Assembly: GCA_046295975.1 (NCBI GenBank)
Contig: JBKBMG010000003.1
Coordinates: 1-64,000, forward strand
Length of the DNA: 64,000 nucleotides
Reading direction: 5' to 3'
Source: UBA2357 sp046295975
GTDB lineage: Bacteria > Pseudomonadota > Gammaproteobacteria > Burkholderiales > Rhodocyclaceae
Shown here: piece by piece, positions 1 through 7,194 of the stretch
Layout of the letters: each line of letters starts with the position of its first letter
Position numbering within the stretch: the stretch's first letter is position 1
Notes under the pieces: model-generated
Databases searched by the model: none
The model's input: the letters and a program-made list of their open reading frames with translations, nothing else
Told to the model about the DNA's origin: nothing
Program-made: the position numbers and the translations under genes

Positions 1-96
1 GAGTGGGAGCGCGAGGCCAGATTCGTTCGTTTTTTTGAGGCGCATAGTGGTTCTATGCAACGAAAAAACGGGCGGATATGGACCGCTTCTCCCACT
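1..96. repeat. Nested imperfect stem-loop at the left window edge
   Basis: Three inverted arms are nested around one centre. The outer arms AGTGGGAG (2-9) and CTCCCACT (89-96) match. A middle pair CGTTTTTT (28-35) and AAAAAACG (63-70) matches. The inner pair GCATAG (42-47) and CTATGC (53-58) closes a five-base loop. The segment lies just beyond the 3' end of the minus-strand gene that stops at 114. It could be a terminator, a structured RNA or a dispersed palindromic repeat. The plus strand is also open through it as 57 codons to a stop at 172-174, so a truncated gene end is possible. I recognise no family. Confidence 0.45.
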
Positions 97-113
97 GGCG
101 CAGCAGATCAGCC

Positions 114-590
114 TCAAGTCCGACAGACTGCTAGGGCAGGCGGTGCGCGCGACGGCGCACAGATGGAGGACTGAAGCGTATGAACGAACGTGACGGGATG
201 CGGTAACCAGACCGCGTCTGGTGTGGGTGGGGTGCGAATGCCCGCGCTGCGCGGCGGTTCGAGCCCGAACGCGAATGCGCCCGGTACACAATAAGGACAA
301 TGTTCGAGCAGGCCCCAGGCGTGGCCGTCCGTGCCGGTGTGCAGCCTATCCTCGGCAGACGCTGCGTCCGGCACGGCGGCCGGGTCGCCGCCAGCGTGAT
401 CGGCAGCCAGCGGTATACCGGTCAGCGCGACAGCGACATAACGCACCCCGGCGGCGGTGCACACCTCCAGCCACTGAATGCGTTCCCCCCCACCGAAAGC
501 ATGACCCACCGCGGGCGCGAGCAGCGACAGCAACAGCGAGCAGATCGCCAGCCAGGCACTGCGATTGCGGATGCGTCGGGTCAGGAACAC
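114..590 (-). CDS. Small exported DUF2946-like protein
   Basis: This encodes about 158 residues. I chose the GTG at 590 because a GGAG Shine-Dalgarno lies nine bases upstream; a TTG at 623 is an alternative. The N terminus has a basic stretch followed by a hydrophobic segment ending near AVGHA, consistent with a signal peptide. A WLEVC motif follows, then a HCPYC motif about 60 residues later. This layout resembles the DUF2946 family, small periplasmic proteins often found beside copper-related TonB receptors; that association is family knowledge and no such partner is visible here. The His and Cys residues suggest metal binding, which is inference. A TATAAT-like -10 lies upstream. Confidence 0.5.
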   Translation of the reverse strand: MFLTRRIRNRSAWLAICSLLLSLLAPAVGHAFGGGERIQWLEVCTAAGVRYVAVALTGIPLAADHAGGDPAAVPDAASAEDRLHTGTDGHAWGLLEHCPYCVPGAFAFGLEPPRSAGIRTPPTPDAVWLPHPVTFVHTLQSSICAPSRAPPALAVCRT

Positions 591-644
591 GCCGTCGGAC
601 TCCTGGTGAGAGGCGCCCCGCAAGACGCAGGGCGGGCAATCCGG

Positions 645-650
645 ATTATA
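645..650 (-). promoter_or_regulatory. Candidate -10 box upstream of the DUF2946-like gene
   Basis: On the minus strand this reads TATAAT, preceded by an extra T, about 55 bases upstream of the chosen GTG start. No good -35 is visible at 16-18 bases upstream, so the assignment rests on the perfect -10 alone. Confidence 0.35.
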
Positions 651-695
651 ACCACAGCCGACGCCCCACCCTTGACCGCGCTCAACCCCCGGCGC

Positions 696-3600
696 TCAAC
701 CGACCCAGCGACGGGCGTTGCGGAACATCCGCATCCACGGCGAATCCTCGCCCAGCCCGTCGGGACGCCAGCTCATCTGCACGCTGCGGGCGGTGCGCTC
801 CGGATGCGGCATCATGATGGTGAATCGGCCGTCCGCGGTGGTGAAGCCGGTCACGCCGTCCGGTGTGCCGTTGGGGTTGAAGGGGTAACGCTGCGCGACC
901 TGACCGCTGTTGTCGATGTAGCGCAGGCTGCCGATCGCCGACCGGCGCGCCGCCTCGTCACGGAACACCGCGCGCCCTTCGCCGTGGCTGACGACGATGG
1001 GCATGCGGCTGCCGGCCATGTCCTGGAGGAAAATGGAGGGGCTGTCGATGACCTCGGTCATGACGAAGCGGGCTTCGAACTGCTCGCTGCGGTTGCGGTG
1101 GAAGGTCGGCCAGGCGTCGGCGCCGGGGATGATGCCGGCGAGGTGGGCCATCATCTGGCATCCATTGCACACGCCCAGCGCAAAGGTGTCGCCACGGCCA
1201 AAGAAGGTCACAAAGGCTTCGCGCAGCGCCGGATTGAAGAGAATCGACTTGGCCCACCCCTGCCCCGCGCCGAGCACGTCACCGTAGGAAAAACCGCCGC
1301 ACGCGGCCAGCCCGGCGAAGCCGGACAACTGCACCCTGCCCGCCTGCAGGTCGGACATATGCACGTCGTACGGGGCAAAGCCCGCCCGGGCGAAGGCGGC
1401 GGCCATCTCGGCATGGGAGTTCACCCCCTGCTCACGCAGGATCGCAACCTTGGGCCGCGCACCGGTGGCGATCATAGGCGCGACGATGTCGTCGGCAGGA
1501 TCGAAGGTGGTGACCACCGACAGACCGGGATCCTCGGCGGCAATCGCTTCAAATTCCTCGCGCGCGCAATCGGCGTCGTCGCGCAATAGGGCGATGCGAT
1601 GGCTGGTTTCCGACCACACCTGCTGCAACTCCGCACGCGGCGCACCGAACACCAGTTTGGCGTTGCGCCAGAAGCGCAGTTCATCCTTGTCGTTGGGCTC
1701 GCCGACAAAGTGATAGGCCAGGCCGGCTTCCACCAGCGGCGCCGTGACCCGGGCGCGATCGTCACGCCGGATCTGAATCACCGCACCCAGTTCCTCGGCG
1801 AACAAGCCAGCGTAGAGTTTGTCCTCCAGCCGCCCCTTGATGGTGTCGGGTTTCTTGTCGAGACCGTCCACGTCGTTCATGTAGGGGTCGTAGCACACGG
1901 TATCGAGCAGCACCGAAATGCCGCAGCGCGACGCGAAGGCCATCTCGCACAGGGTGGCAAACAGACCGCCGTCGCTGCGATCGTGATAGGCGAGCAGCAG
2001 ACCCTCGCGGCGCAGGCGCTGGATGACGGCGAAGAAGGCGGCAAGCTGCGCCGCATCGACGTCAGGTGCGTGTTCGCCGATGGCGGAATGCACCTGGGCC
2101 AGCGCCGAGCCGCCCAGCCGGTTGCGGCCGTTGCCAAGGTCGATCAGCAGCAGGTCGGTGTCCACGCCCTCGATGCGCTGCAACTGCGGCGTCAGGGTAT
2201 GGCGGATGTCGGCGACCGGGGCGAAGGCCGTGACGATGAGCGACAGCGGTGCAATCACCTGCTTGTCCTCGCCCGCCTCCTGCCACGCCGTCTTCATCGA
2301 CAGCGAGTCCTTGCCCACGGGAATCGCCAGCCCCGCCGCCTGGCAGAAGGTCGAGACCGCGCTCACCGTGTCGTACAGGCGGGCGTCCTCGCCGCGATGG
2401 CCGGCGGCCGCCATCCAGTTGGCCGACAGCTTCACCTGGTCGAGCGAATCGATGTCGGCGGCGGCAATGTTGGTGATCGCCTCGCCCACCGCCAGGCGGG
2501 CGGAGGCCGGGCCGTCCAGGCAGGCCACCGGCGTGCGCTCGCCGAGCGCGAAGGCCTCGCCGCGATAGCCGGTGAAGCTCATCGCAGTCACCGCGACGTC
2601 GGCCACCGGTACCTGCCACGGGCCGACCATCTGATCGCGGGCCACCAGCCCGCCCACCGAGCGGTCGCCGATGGTGATGAGAAAATTCTTGGACGCCACC
2701 GTGGGCAGGCGCAACACCCGCAGGCCAGCCTCACGCAGATCGAAGTCGGTGGTATCGAAGGGCGGCACATGCACCGCGCGGCGCGACACGTTGCGCGTCA
2801 TCTTGGGCGGCTTGCCAAGCAGCACCTGCATTTCCATGTCCACCGGCTTGTTGTCGAAGTGCCGGTCAGTCACGGTCAGGTGGCCGTCGTCGGTGGCCAC
2901 GCCGAGCACCGCGAAGGGGCAGCGCTCACGCTCGCAGATGGCGCGAAAATCGTCCAGGCGCTCGGGCGATATCGCCAGCACGTAGCGTTCCTGCGACTCG
3001 TTGCTCCAGATCTCGCGCGGGCTCATGCCCGGCTCCTCGATATGGACCTCGCGCAACTCGAAGCGCGCGCCCAGGCCGGCAGAGTCGGCGAGCTCAGGCA
3101 TCGCATTCGACAGTCCGCCCGCGCCAACGTCGTGAATCGACAGAATGGGGTTGGCTTCGCCCTGTTGCCAGCAGCGATCGATGACCTCCTGGCAGCGGCG
3201 CTGGATCTCGGGGTTGCCGCGCTGCACCGAGGCGAAATCGAGATCGGCGGTGTTGGTGCCGGTTGCCATGCTGGAGGCCGCACCGCCACCCAGGCCGATC
3301 AACATGCCGGGGCCGCCCAGCTGGATCAGCAGCGTGCCCGGGGCGAACTGGGTCTTGAAGGACTGCGCCGCCTGGATGTTGCCGACGCCGCCTGCGATCA
3401 TGATCGGCTTGTGATAGCCGCGCACCTCGCCCATCACCTCCTGCTCGAAGCTGCGGAAATAGCCCGCAAGATTGGGGCGGCCGAATTCGTTGTTGAACGC
3501 TGCCCCACCGATGGGCCCCTCGATCATGATGTCCAGCGCCGAGGCGATGCGCTCGGGGCGACCGTAGGGGGTTTCCCACGGCTGTTCGAAACCGGGCAGA

Positions 3601-4625
3601 TTGAGATTGGACACGGAAAAACCGGTCAGCCCCGCCTTGGGCTTGGAGCCGCGACCGGTCGCGCCCTCGTCGCGGATTTCGCCGCCGGCGCCGGTGGCGG
3701 CCCCCGGGAACGGCGAGATTGCCGTGGGGTGATTATGGGTTTCGACCTTGGCAAGGATATGGGTGAGTTCAGAGCGGAACTGCCAGGCCCCGTCGGCACC
3801 CGGATACCACGCCTCGACCTCGCTGCCCTCGATCACCGATGCGTTGTCCGAGTAGGCCACCACCGTACCCTGCGGATGGGCCTTGTGGGTCTCGCGAATC
3901 ATGCCGAACAGGGTCTTTTCCATCGGCCGCGCATCGATCACCCAGTCGGCGTTGAAGATCTTGTGGCGGCAGTGCTCGGAGTTGGCCTGCGCGAACATCA
4001 TCAACTCGACGTCGGTGGGGTTGCGCCCGATGCGCCGGTAATTGTCGACCAGATAGTCGATCTCGTCGTCGGACAAGGCCAGGCCCAACTCGACGTTGGC
4101 CTTTTCCAGTGCGGCCCGCCCCCCTTCCATGACCGCCACCCGCGTCAGGGGTTGCGGCGCATAGTGATGGAACAAGGCGGCGGCCGCGTCCACGCTTTGC
4201 AATACCGATTCGGTCATGCGGTCGTGCACCAGCGGCAACACCGCCGAGAACTGACGTTCGTCCAGCCCACTCTTGAGTTCCAGCGAGAAGGCGATGCCGC
4301 GCTCGACGCGCACCACCTTGTCGAAGCCGCATTGATGAGCGATATCGCTGGCCTTGGACGACCATGGAGAAATCGTGCCCAGCCGCGGCACCACCAGCAA
4401 CAACGTGCCCGCGGGCGCTTGTGGCGTGGCCGGGTTTGCGCCGAGCAGATCGACCAGCCGGGCATGTTCGTCCGCACTCAGCGGTGCCGAGCACTCGACG
4501 AAGTACCAATGCTCGGCGGCAAGCTGCCTGAGCTTGGGGAGCACGCCCAGCAGGCTGCGGTTGAGTCGGTCGAGACGGGAAGCAGAAAGCGCGGAGCCGC
4601 CGCGCAGCTTGAGGATGTCGGCCAT
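696..4625 (-). CDS. purL: Phosphoribosylformylglycinamidine synthase (FGAM synthetase)
   Basis: PurL converts FGAR, glutamine and ATP to FGAM in the fourth step of cytosolic purine synthesis. At about 1309 residues it is the large single-chain form (E. coli about 1295). The N-terminal PurS-like region is followed by the two AIRS-type ATP-binding halves; ETHNHPTAISPFPG near residue 290 is a family hallmark. The class I glutaminase domain occupies the last 260 residues or so, with nucleophile Cys in LGVCNGCQMM near 1153 and the His/Glu pair in PHPERTARS near 1270. The ATG at 4625 gives the usual MADILKLRG start; an in-frame upstream extension of 53 residues is Arg/Pro-rich and not family-like. 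It appears monocistronic. Confidence 0.97.
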   Translation of the reverse strand: MADILKLRGGSALSASRLDRLNRSLLGVLPKLRQLAAEHWYFVECSAPLSADEHARLVDLLGANPATPQAPAGTLLLVVPRLGTISPWSSKASDIAHQCGFDKVVRVERGIAFSLELKSGLDERQFSAVLPLVHDRMTESVLQSVDAAAALFHHYAPQPLTRVAVMEGGRAALEKANVELGLALSDDEIDYLVDNYRRIGRNPTDVELMMFAQANSEHCRHKIFNADWVIDARPMEKTLFGMIRETHKAHPQGTVVAYSDNASVIEGSEVEAWYPGADGAWQFRSELTHILAKVETHNHPTAISPFPGAATGAGGEIRDEGATGRGSKPKAGLTGFSVSNLNLPGFEQPWETPYGRPERIASALDIMIEGPIGGAAFNNEFGRPNLAGYFRSFEQEVMGEVRGYHKPIMIAGGVGNIQAAQSFKTQFAPGTLLIQLGGPGMLIGLGGGAASSMATGTNTADLDFASVQRGNPEIQRRCQEVIDRCWQQGEANPILSIHDVGAGGLSNAMPELADSAGLGARFELREVHIEEPGMSPREIWSNESQERYVLAISPERLDDFRAICERERCPFAVLGVATDDGHLTVTDRHFDNKPVDMEMQVLLGKPPKMTRNVSRRAVHVPPFDTTDFDLREAGLRVLRLPTVASKNFLITIGDRSVGGLVARDQMVGPWQVPVADVAVTAMSFTGYRGEAFALGERTPVACLDGPASARLAVGEAITNIAAADIDSLDQVKLSANWMAAAGHRGEDARLYDTVSAVSTFCQAAGLAIPVGKDSLSMKTAWQEAGEDKQVIAPLSLIVTAFAPVADIRHTLTPQLQRIEGVDTDLLLIDLGNGRNRLGGSALAQVHSAIGEHAPDVDAAQLAAFFAVIQRLRREGLLLAYHDRSDGGLFATLCEMAFASRCGISVLLDTVCYDPYMNDVDGLDKKPDTIKGRLEDKLYAGLFAEELGAVIQIRRDDRARVTAPLVEAGLAYHFVGEPNDKDELRFWRNAKLVFGAPRAELQQVWSETSHRIALLRDDADCAREEFEAIAAEDPGLSVVTTFDPADDIVAPMIATGARPKVAILREQGVNSHAEMAAAFARAGFAPYDVHMSDLQAGRVQLSGFAGLAACGGFSYGDVLGAGQGWAKSILFNPALREAFVTFFGRGDTFALGVCNGCQMMAHLAGIIPGADAWPTFHRNRSEQFEARFVMTEVIDSPSIFLQDMAGSRMPIVVSHGEGRAVFRDEAARRSAIGSLRYIDNSGQVAQRYPFNPNGTPDGVTGFTTADGRFTIMMPHPERTARSVQMSWRPDGLGEDSPWMRMFRNARRWVG

Positions 4626-4929
4626 GGATGCGGTCTGTGGTGGGGGGCGGGAAAGGGGCGCCGGACGGGCACGCCGATCAAAGCAAAGCGGGATTATACC
4701 CGAGCCCCCGCCCCTGCCCTCAGCCACCGGAAAGGCGGACAGGCGGCGCGGCCGACGGGCGTTGCGGTCGCACAACGCCACCATGCCCGGCGCCGGAACA
4801 GGGCAGAACGAAACTCACGGGCCGGCCGGAGGACGTTCCGGCATGCGGGCGTGAGGTCGGCTCGTGGGATGGGCGATGCGTCGGCCCCGGGGATCGAGAT
4901 CCGCGCGGGTGGCGCAGGCGCCGCCCGTG
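4626..4929. other. 304-bp gene-free region between purL and the bactofilin gene
   Basis: This holds the purL leader and the 3' flank of the bactofilin gene. I see one perfect -10 hexamer for purL (listed separately) and strongly GC-rich sequence. Open frames here are spurious by composition. No clear purine operator or riboswitch fold was recognised. Confidence 0.5.
4693..4698 (-). promoter_or_regulatory. Candidate purL -10 box
   Basis: On the minus strand this reads TATAAT, 67 bases upstream of the purL ATG. The sequence 17 bases further upstream is G-rich and does not resemble TTGACA, so an activator or a weak -35 would be needed. Confidence 0.45.
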
Positions 4930-5385
4930 TCAGGCGGGTTCGGAGGAGCCCCGCGGAGGTGTGTCGTCCCCCGCCACGGACGGAAAGGAAGGCAGCACCG
5001 GCGTGGGCTCCGGTTTGTCGTCGCTACGTACCAACTGGCCCTCTATGCTCGCACCGCATTCCATCTGCAACTGACGGTAGCTGATGTTGCCCGACACCTT
5101 GGCGCCGGCCTGCAATTCCAGGAAGTGTTCGACCTCCAGGTCACCGGTGATGGTGCCATTGATGACCGCATCGTAGGCACGCACCCGGCCAACGATACAG
5201 CCCTTGCGGCTGAGCACGATCAAGCTTTTCTCGCCTTTCTTGCCCAGCACATTGCCCTCGATCTTGCCGTCCACCCGCAGCCCGCCGGTGAACAACACGT
5301 CGCCGACCACCTGCAGGTTGTCGGCGACCAGGCTTGACAGCTTGGTGACTTCGATTGCGTTTTTCTTGGGTTTTTTCGCGAACAT
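4930..5385 (-). CDS. Bactofilin (polymer-forming cytoskeletal protein)
   Basis: About 151 residues with the bactofilin (DUF583, CcmA-like) core. Short repeating beta-helix turns run from about residue 25 to 120, with regular Gly/Asp/hydrophobic spacing (for example VDGKIEGNV and INGTITGDLEVE). Low-complexity tails flank the core: a Lys-rich N terminus and a Pro/Ser-rich C terminus. Bactofilins self-assemble into nucleotide-independent filaments that localise envelope enzymes. It is last in an operon-like series with the coiled-coil gene (gap 12 bases) and the M23 peptidase gene. Bactofilin beside an M23 peptidase is a known pairing in cell-shape control in other proteobacteria; that this pair does so here is inference. 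Confidence 0.9.
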   Translation of the reverse strand: MFAKKPKKNAIEVTKLSSLVADNLQVVGDVLFTGGLRVDGKIEGNVLGKKGEKSLIVLSRKGCIVGRVRAYDAVINGTITGDLEVEHFLELQAGAKVSGNISYRQLQMECGASIEGQLVRSDDKPEPTPVLPSFPSVAGDDTPPRGSSEPA

Positions 5386-5397
5386 GCTCTCTCCGGC

Positions 5398-5802
5398 TCA
5401 GCGCTTGGCGGTTTCCTTGCTCGCCTCGTCACCGGCGGTCTTGATGAATTCCAGTTCCTCGCGCGCCTGCTTCAACTGCTCGCCCGCTGTCGCGATCTGG
5501 CGCTCCAGTTCCGCACGGGTGGCGCGCTCGACTTCGACATCGAGCTGCGCGGCATTCAGTGCGTCACGCAAGGCAGCCGCCGCCTGGCGCAGCTCCCCGT
5601 TCTCGCGTTCCAGGTACGCCAGCCGCTCCGCGGCGGCATCGCGCTCTAGCTGCCAGTCATACTGGTAGGCAGCATACCCGGCCGCCGCCGCGATGGCGAT
5701 GACCAACAGGACGCGCAAGAATCCGCGCCCCATGCCGCGCCGCTGCGCCAGAACCAGCGATTCGCTGGTCAGTTCGCGGCTGATCGTCTGCTTTCGCCCC
5801 AC
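5398..5802 (-). CDS. Membrane-anchored coiled-coil protein of unknown function
   Basis: About 134 residues starting at a GTG (5802), 15 bases after the M23 stop, with a modest GACGGA ribosome-binding site. A basic N-terminal stretch of about 30 residues is followed by one hydrophobic segment (about residues 28-46, FLRVLLVIAIAAAAGYAAY). From there to the C terminus the sequence is a heptad-like, Glu/Ala/Arg-rich coiled coil (about 52-125). The topology is predicted to be a short cytoplasmic head, a single membrane span and a periplasmic coiled coil, or the reverse. It resembles small betaproteobacterial proteins found between M23 peptidase and bactofilin genes (DUF6776-like, from memory). A role linking peptidase and scaffold is a guess from context. 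Confidence 0.7.
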   Translation of the reverse strand: MGRKQTISRELTSESLVLAQRRGMGRGFLRVLLVIAIAAAAGYAAYQYDWQLERDAAAERLAYLERENGELRQAAAALRDALNAAQLDVEVERATRAELERQIATAGEQLKQAREELEFIKTAGDEASKETAKR

Positions 5803-5817
5803 GTTTCCGTCCGTCGG

Positions 5818-6855
5818 TCAAAAACGGGCAAGATACACCGTGGGGTCTACAAAATGACCGTCCTTGAGTATCTCGAAATGTAGATGCGGACCGGTGGAAC
5901 GCCCGGTCGAGCCGACCTCGGCGATCAGTTCGCCCGGCATCACCACCTGACCGACGTTGACGTGCAGCTTGTGAGCATGCGCGTAACGGGTGACCAACCC
6001 GGCACCGTGATCGATCTCCACGGTGTTGCCGTAGTAGGGCCGACGCCCGGAATAGATGACGCGGCCACCGGCACTGGCATGGATGGGGGTGCCGCGCGCT
6101 GCGGGATAGTCCACCCCGCTGTGGAAGGCGCGCTTGCGGGTGAAGGGGTCGATACGGTTGCCAAAGGCCGAGTTGATCGCCACCTCGGGCATGGGCGAGC
6201 GGCCGGGAAAGGACAGATGTGCCAGATTGAAGCTCACCGCGATGCGGTCGAGATCCGCCAGCACGCCGGACAGGCGGGCAATCTCGGACTCCATGGTGAC
6301 GAGTTGATCCTCGAGTACTTCCGCGGCGAGCATTCCCTCTGCCGCACGCTCCAGCAGACTGCCGAGCGGTTCCGGAGTCGGCCCCTCCGGCACCGGCAGG
6401 AAGTGCGGACCACCGGATGGCGCACCGGGCGGCGTCTTGGCGAGCCGACCCTTGACCTGTTCAAGGTCGTCACCGCCGATGCGCGCCTCGAAATCCTGAA
6501 TGGCACCGATGCGCTCCACCAGCGCCGCCGCTTCGGCCTCGAGCTGGATCATGCGACCGGCCAGCTCACCGAGGCGGTCGATCAGATACTTGCTGTTGTC
6601 GGGCGCTTCGACCACTACCGATACGGGCAACGCGGGCGCCACCGGCTCCGCCGCGATGAATGCCTCGTTCACCTGCGCTGCCTCTTCGGCAGCGCCAGCG
6701 GGTGCGAGCTTGGTCAACACCAGATAACCGAAGGCCGCACCGGCCACGACGGCCGCCACGAGCAACACGCACGCGAGCAGGCCAAATACGCCTACGGTCA
6801 TGGTGCGCGTTTCGGAACGCGCCACCGACCCCGGCGACACGATCATGAATGCCAT
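5818..6855 (-). CDS. M23 (LytM-type) metallopeptidase
   Basis: About 345 residues. The ATG at 6855 is favoured by the GGAAGGGGGG ribosome-binding site just upstream. One membrane segment lies near residues 20-45, followed by a long partly coiled-coil region (about 80-215). The LytM domain is C-terminal: zinc ligands in HSGVDYPA near 248 and HLHFEI near 322, with HAHKL between them. All zinc and catalytic positions look intact, so it should be an active peptidoglycan DD-endopeptidase rather than an EnvC/NlpD-like degenerate activator. It is first in the trio with the coiled-coil protein and bactofilin, which suggests a localised cell-wall remodelling unit. Confidence 0.93.
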   Translation of the reverse strand: MAFMIVSPGSVARSETRTMTVGVFGLLACVLLVAAVVAGAAFGYLVLTKLAPAGAAEEAAQVNEAFIAAEPVAPALPVSVVVEAPDNSKYLIDRLGELAGRMIQLEAEAAALVERIGAIQDFEARIGGDDLEQVKGRLAKTPPGAPSGGPHFLPVPEGPTPEPLGSLLERAAEGMLAAEVLEDQLVTMESEIARLSGVLADLDRIAVSFNLAHLSFPGRSPMPEVAINSAFGNRIDPFTRKRAFHSGVDYPAARGTPIHASAGGRVIYSGRRPYYGNTVEIDHGAGLVTRYAHAHKLHVNVGQVVMPGELIAEVGSTGRSTGPHLHFEILKDGHFVDPTVYLARF

Positions 6856-6986
6856 ACCGTACCCCCCCTTCCCACACACCGACCGCAGCGCGAAGCGCGG
6901 CCCGACGGCAGGACATGACACGGTGAGCGACCAGACAGCCTTTGTGTTGGACTAAACACTGTTTGGCCGAAATAGAAAGATTCGAG

Positions 6987-7017
6987 AGTCTAGCACCAAA
7001 GACATAAGGCCGGTCAA
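6987..7017 (-). promoter_or_regulatory. Candidate sigma70 promoter for the M23 peptidase operon
   Basis: On the minus strand TTGACC (7017-7012) and TAGACT (6992-6987) are separated by 19 bases, slightly long for sigma70. It lies about 130 bases upstream of the M23 start. A GTGTT/AACAC inverted repeat lies between it and the gene. Confidence 0.3.
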
Positions 7018-7137
7018 TCCGCACCACCACGGTGCAAGACGAGACCTGACGCATGCCTCATGTTGAATCGGACGCCGCGAGCCGGTGAAAACGCCAGCGG
7101 ACGCGGGACGTGGACAGCTTGCCGCCAGGCCGGAGAC

Positions 7138-7166
7138 GACGACGGCAGCGCCAGGCTGCCGTCGTC
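7138..7166 (-). terminator. Perfect 12-bp hairpin downstream of ppsA
   Basis: GACGACGGCAGC (7138-7149) and GCTGCCGTCGTC (7155-7166) are perfect inverted arms around a five-base loop, beginning 29 bases after the ppsA stop. No T-run follows on either strand. It may be an RNA-stabilising or Rho-assisted 3' end rather than a canonical intrinsic terminator. Confidence 0.55.
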
Positions 7167-7194
7167 ACCTACACCGGAGATGCGGCGCTTCGGC

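Noticed and set aside
2..174. 57-codon plus-strand open frame at the left edge as a truncated gene
   Set aside because: It coincides with the nested inverted repeat and has no recognisable motif. It is kept only as an alternative reading of that structure.
1599..5084. Very long plus-strand open frame opposite purL
   Set aside because: Its protein is Arg/His/Gly-rich low-complexity sequence mirroring purL codons. purL is unambiguous on the other strand, so this is a GC-rich shadow.
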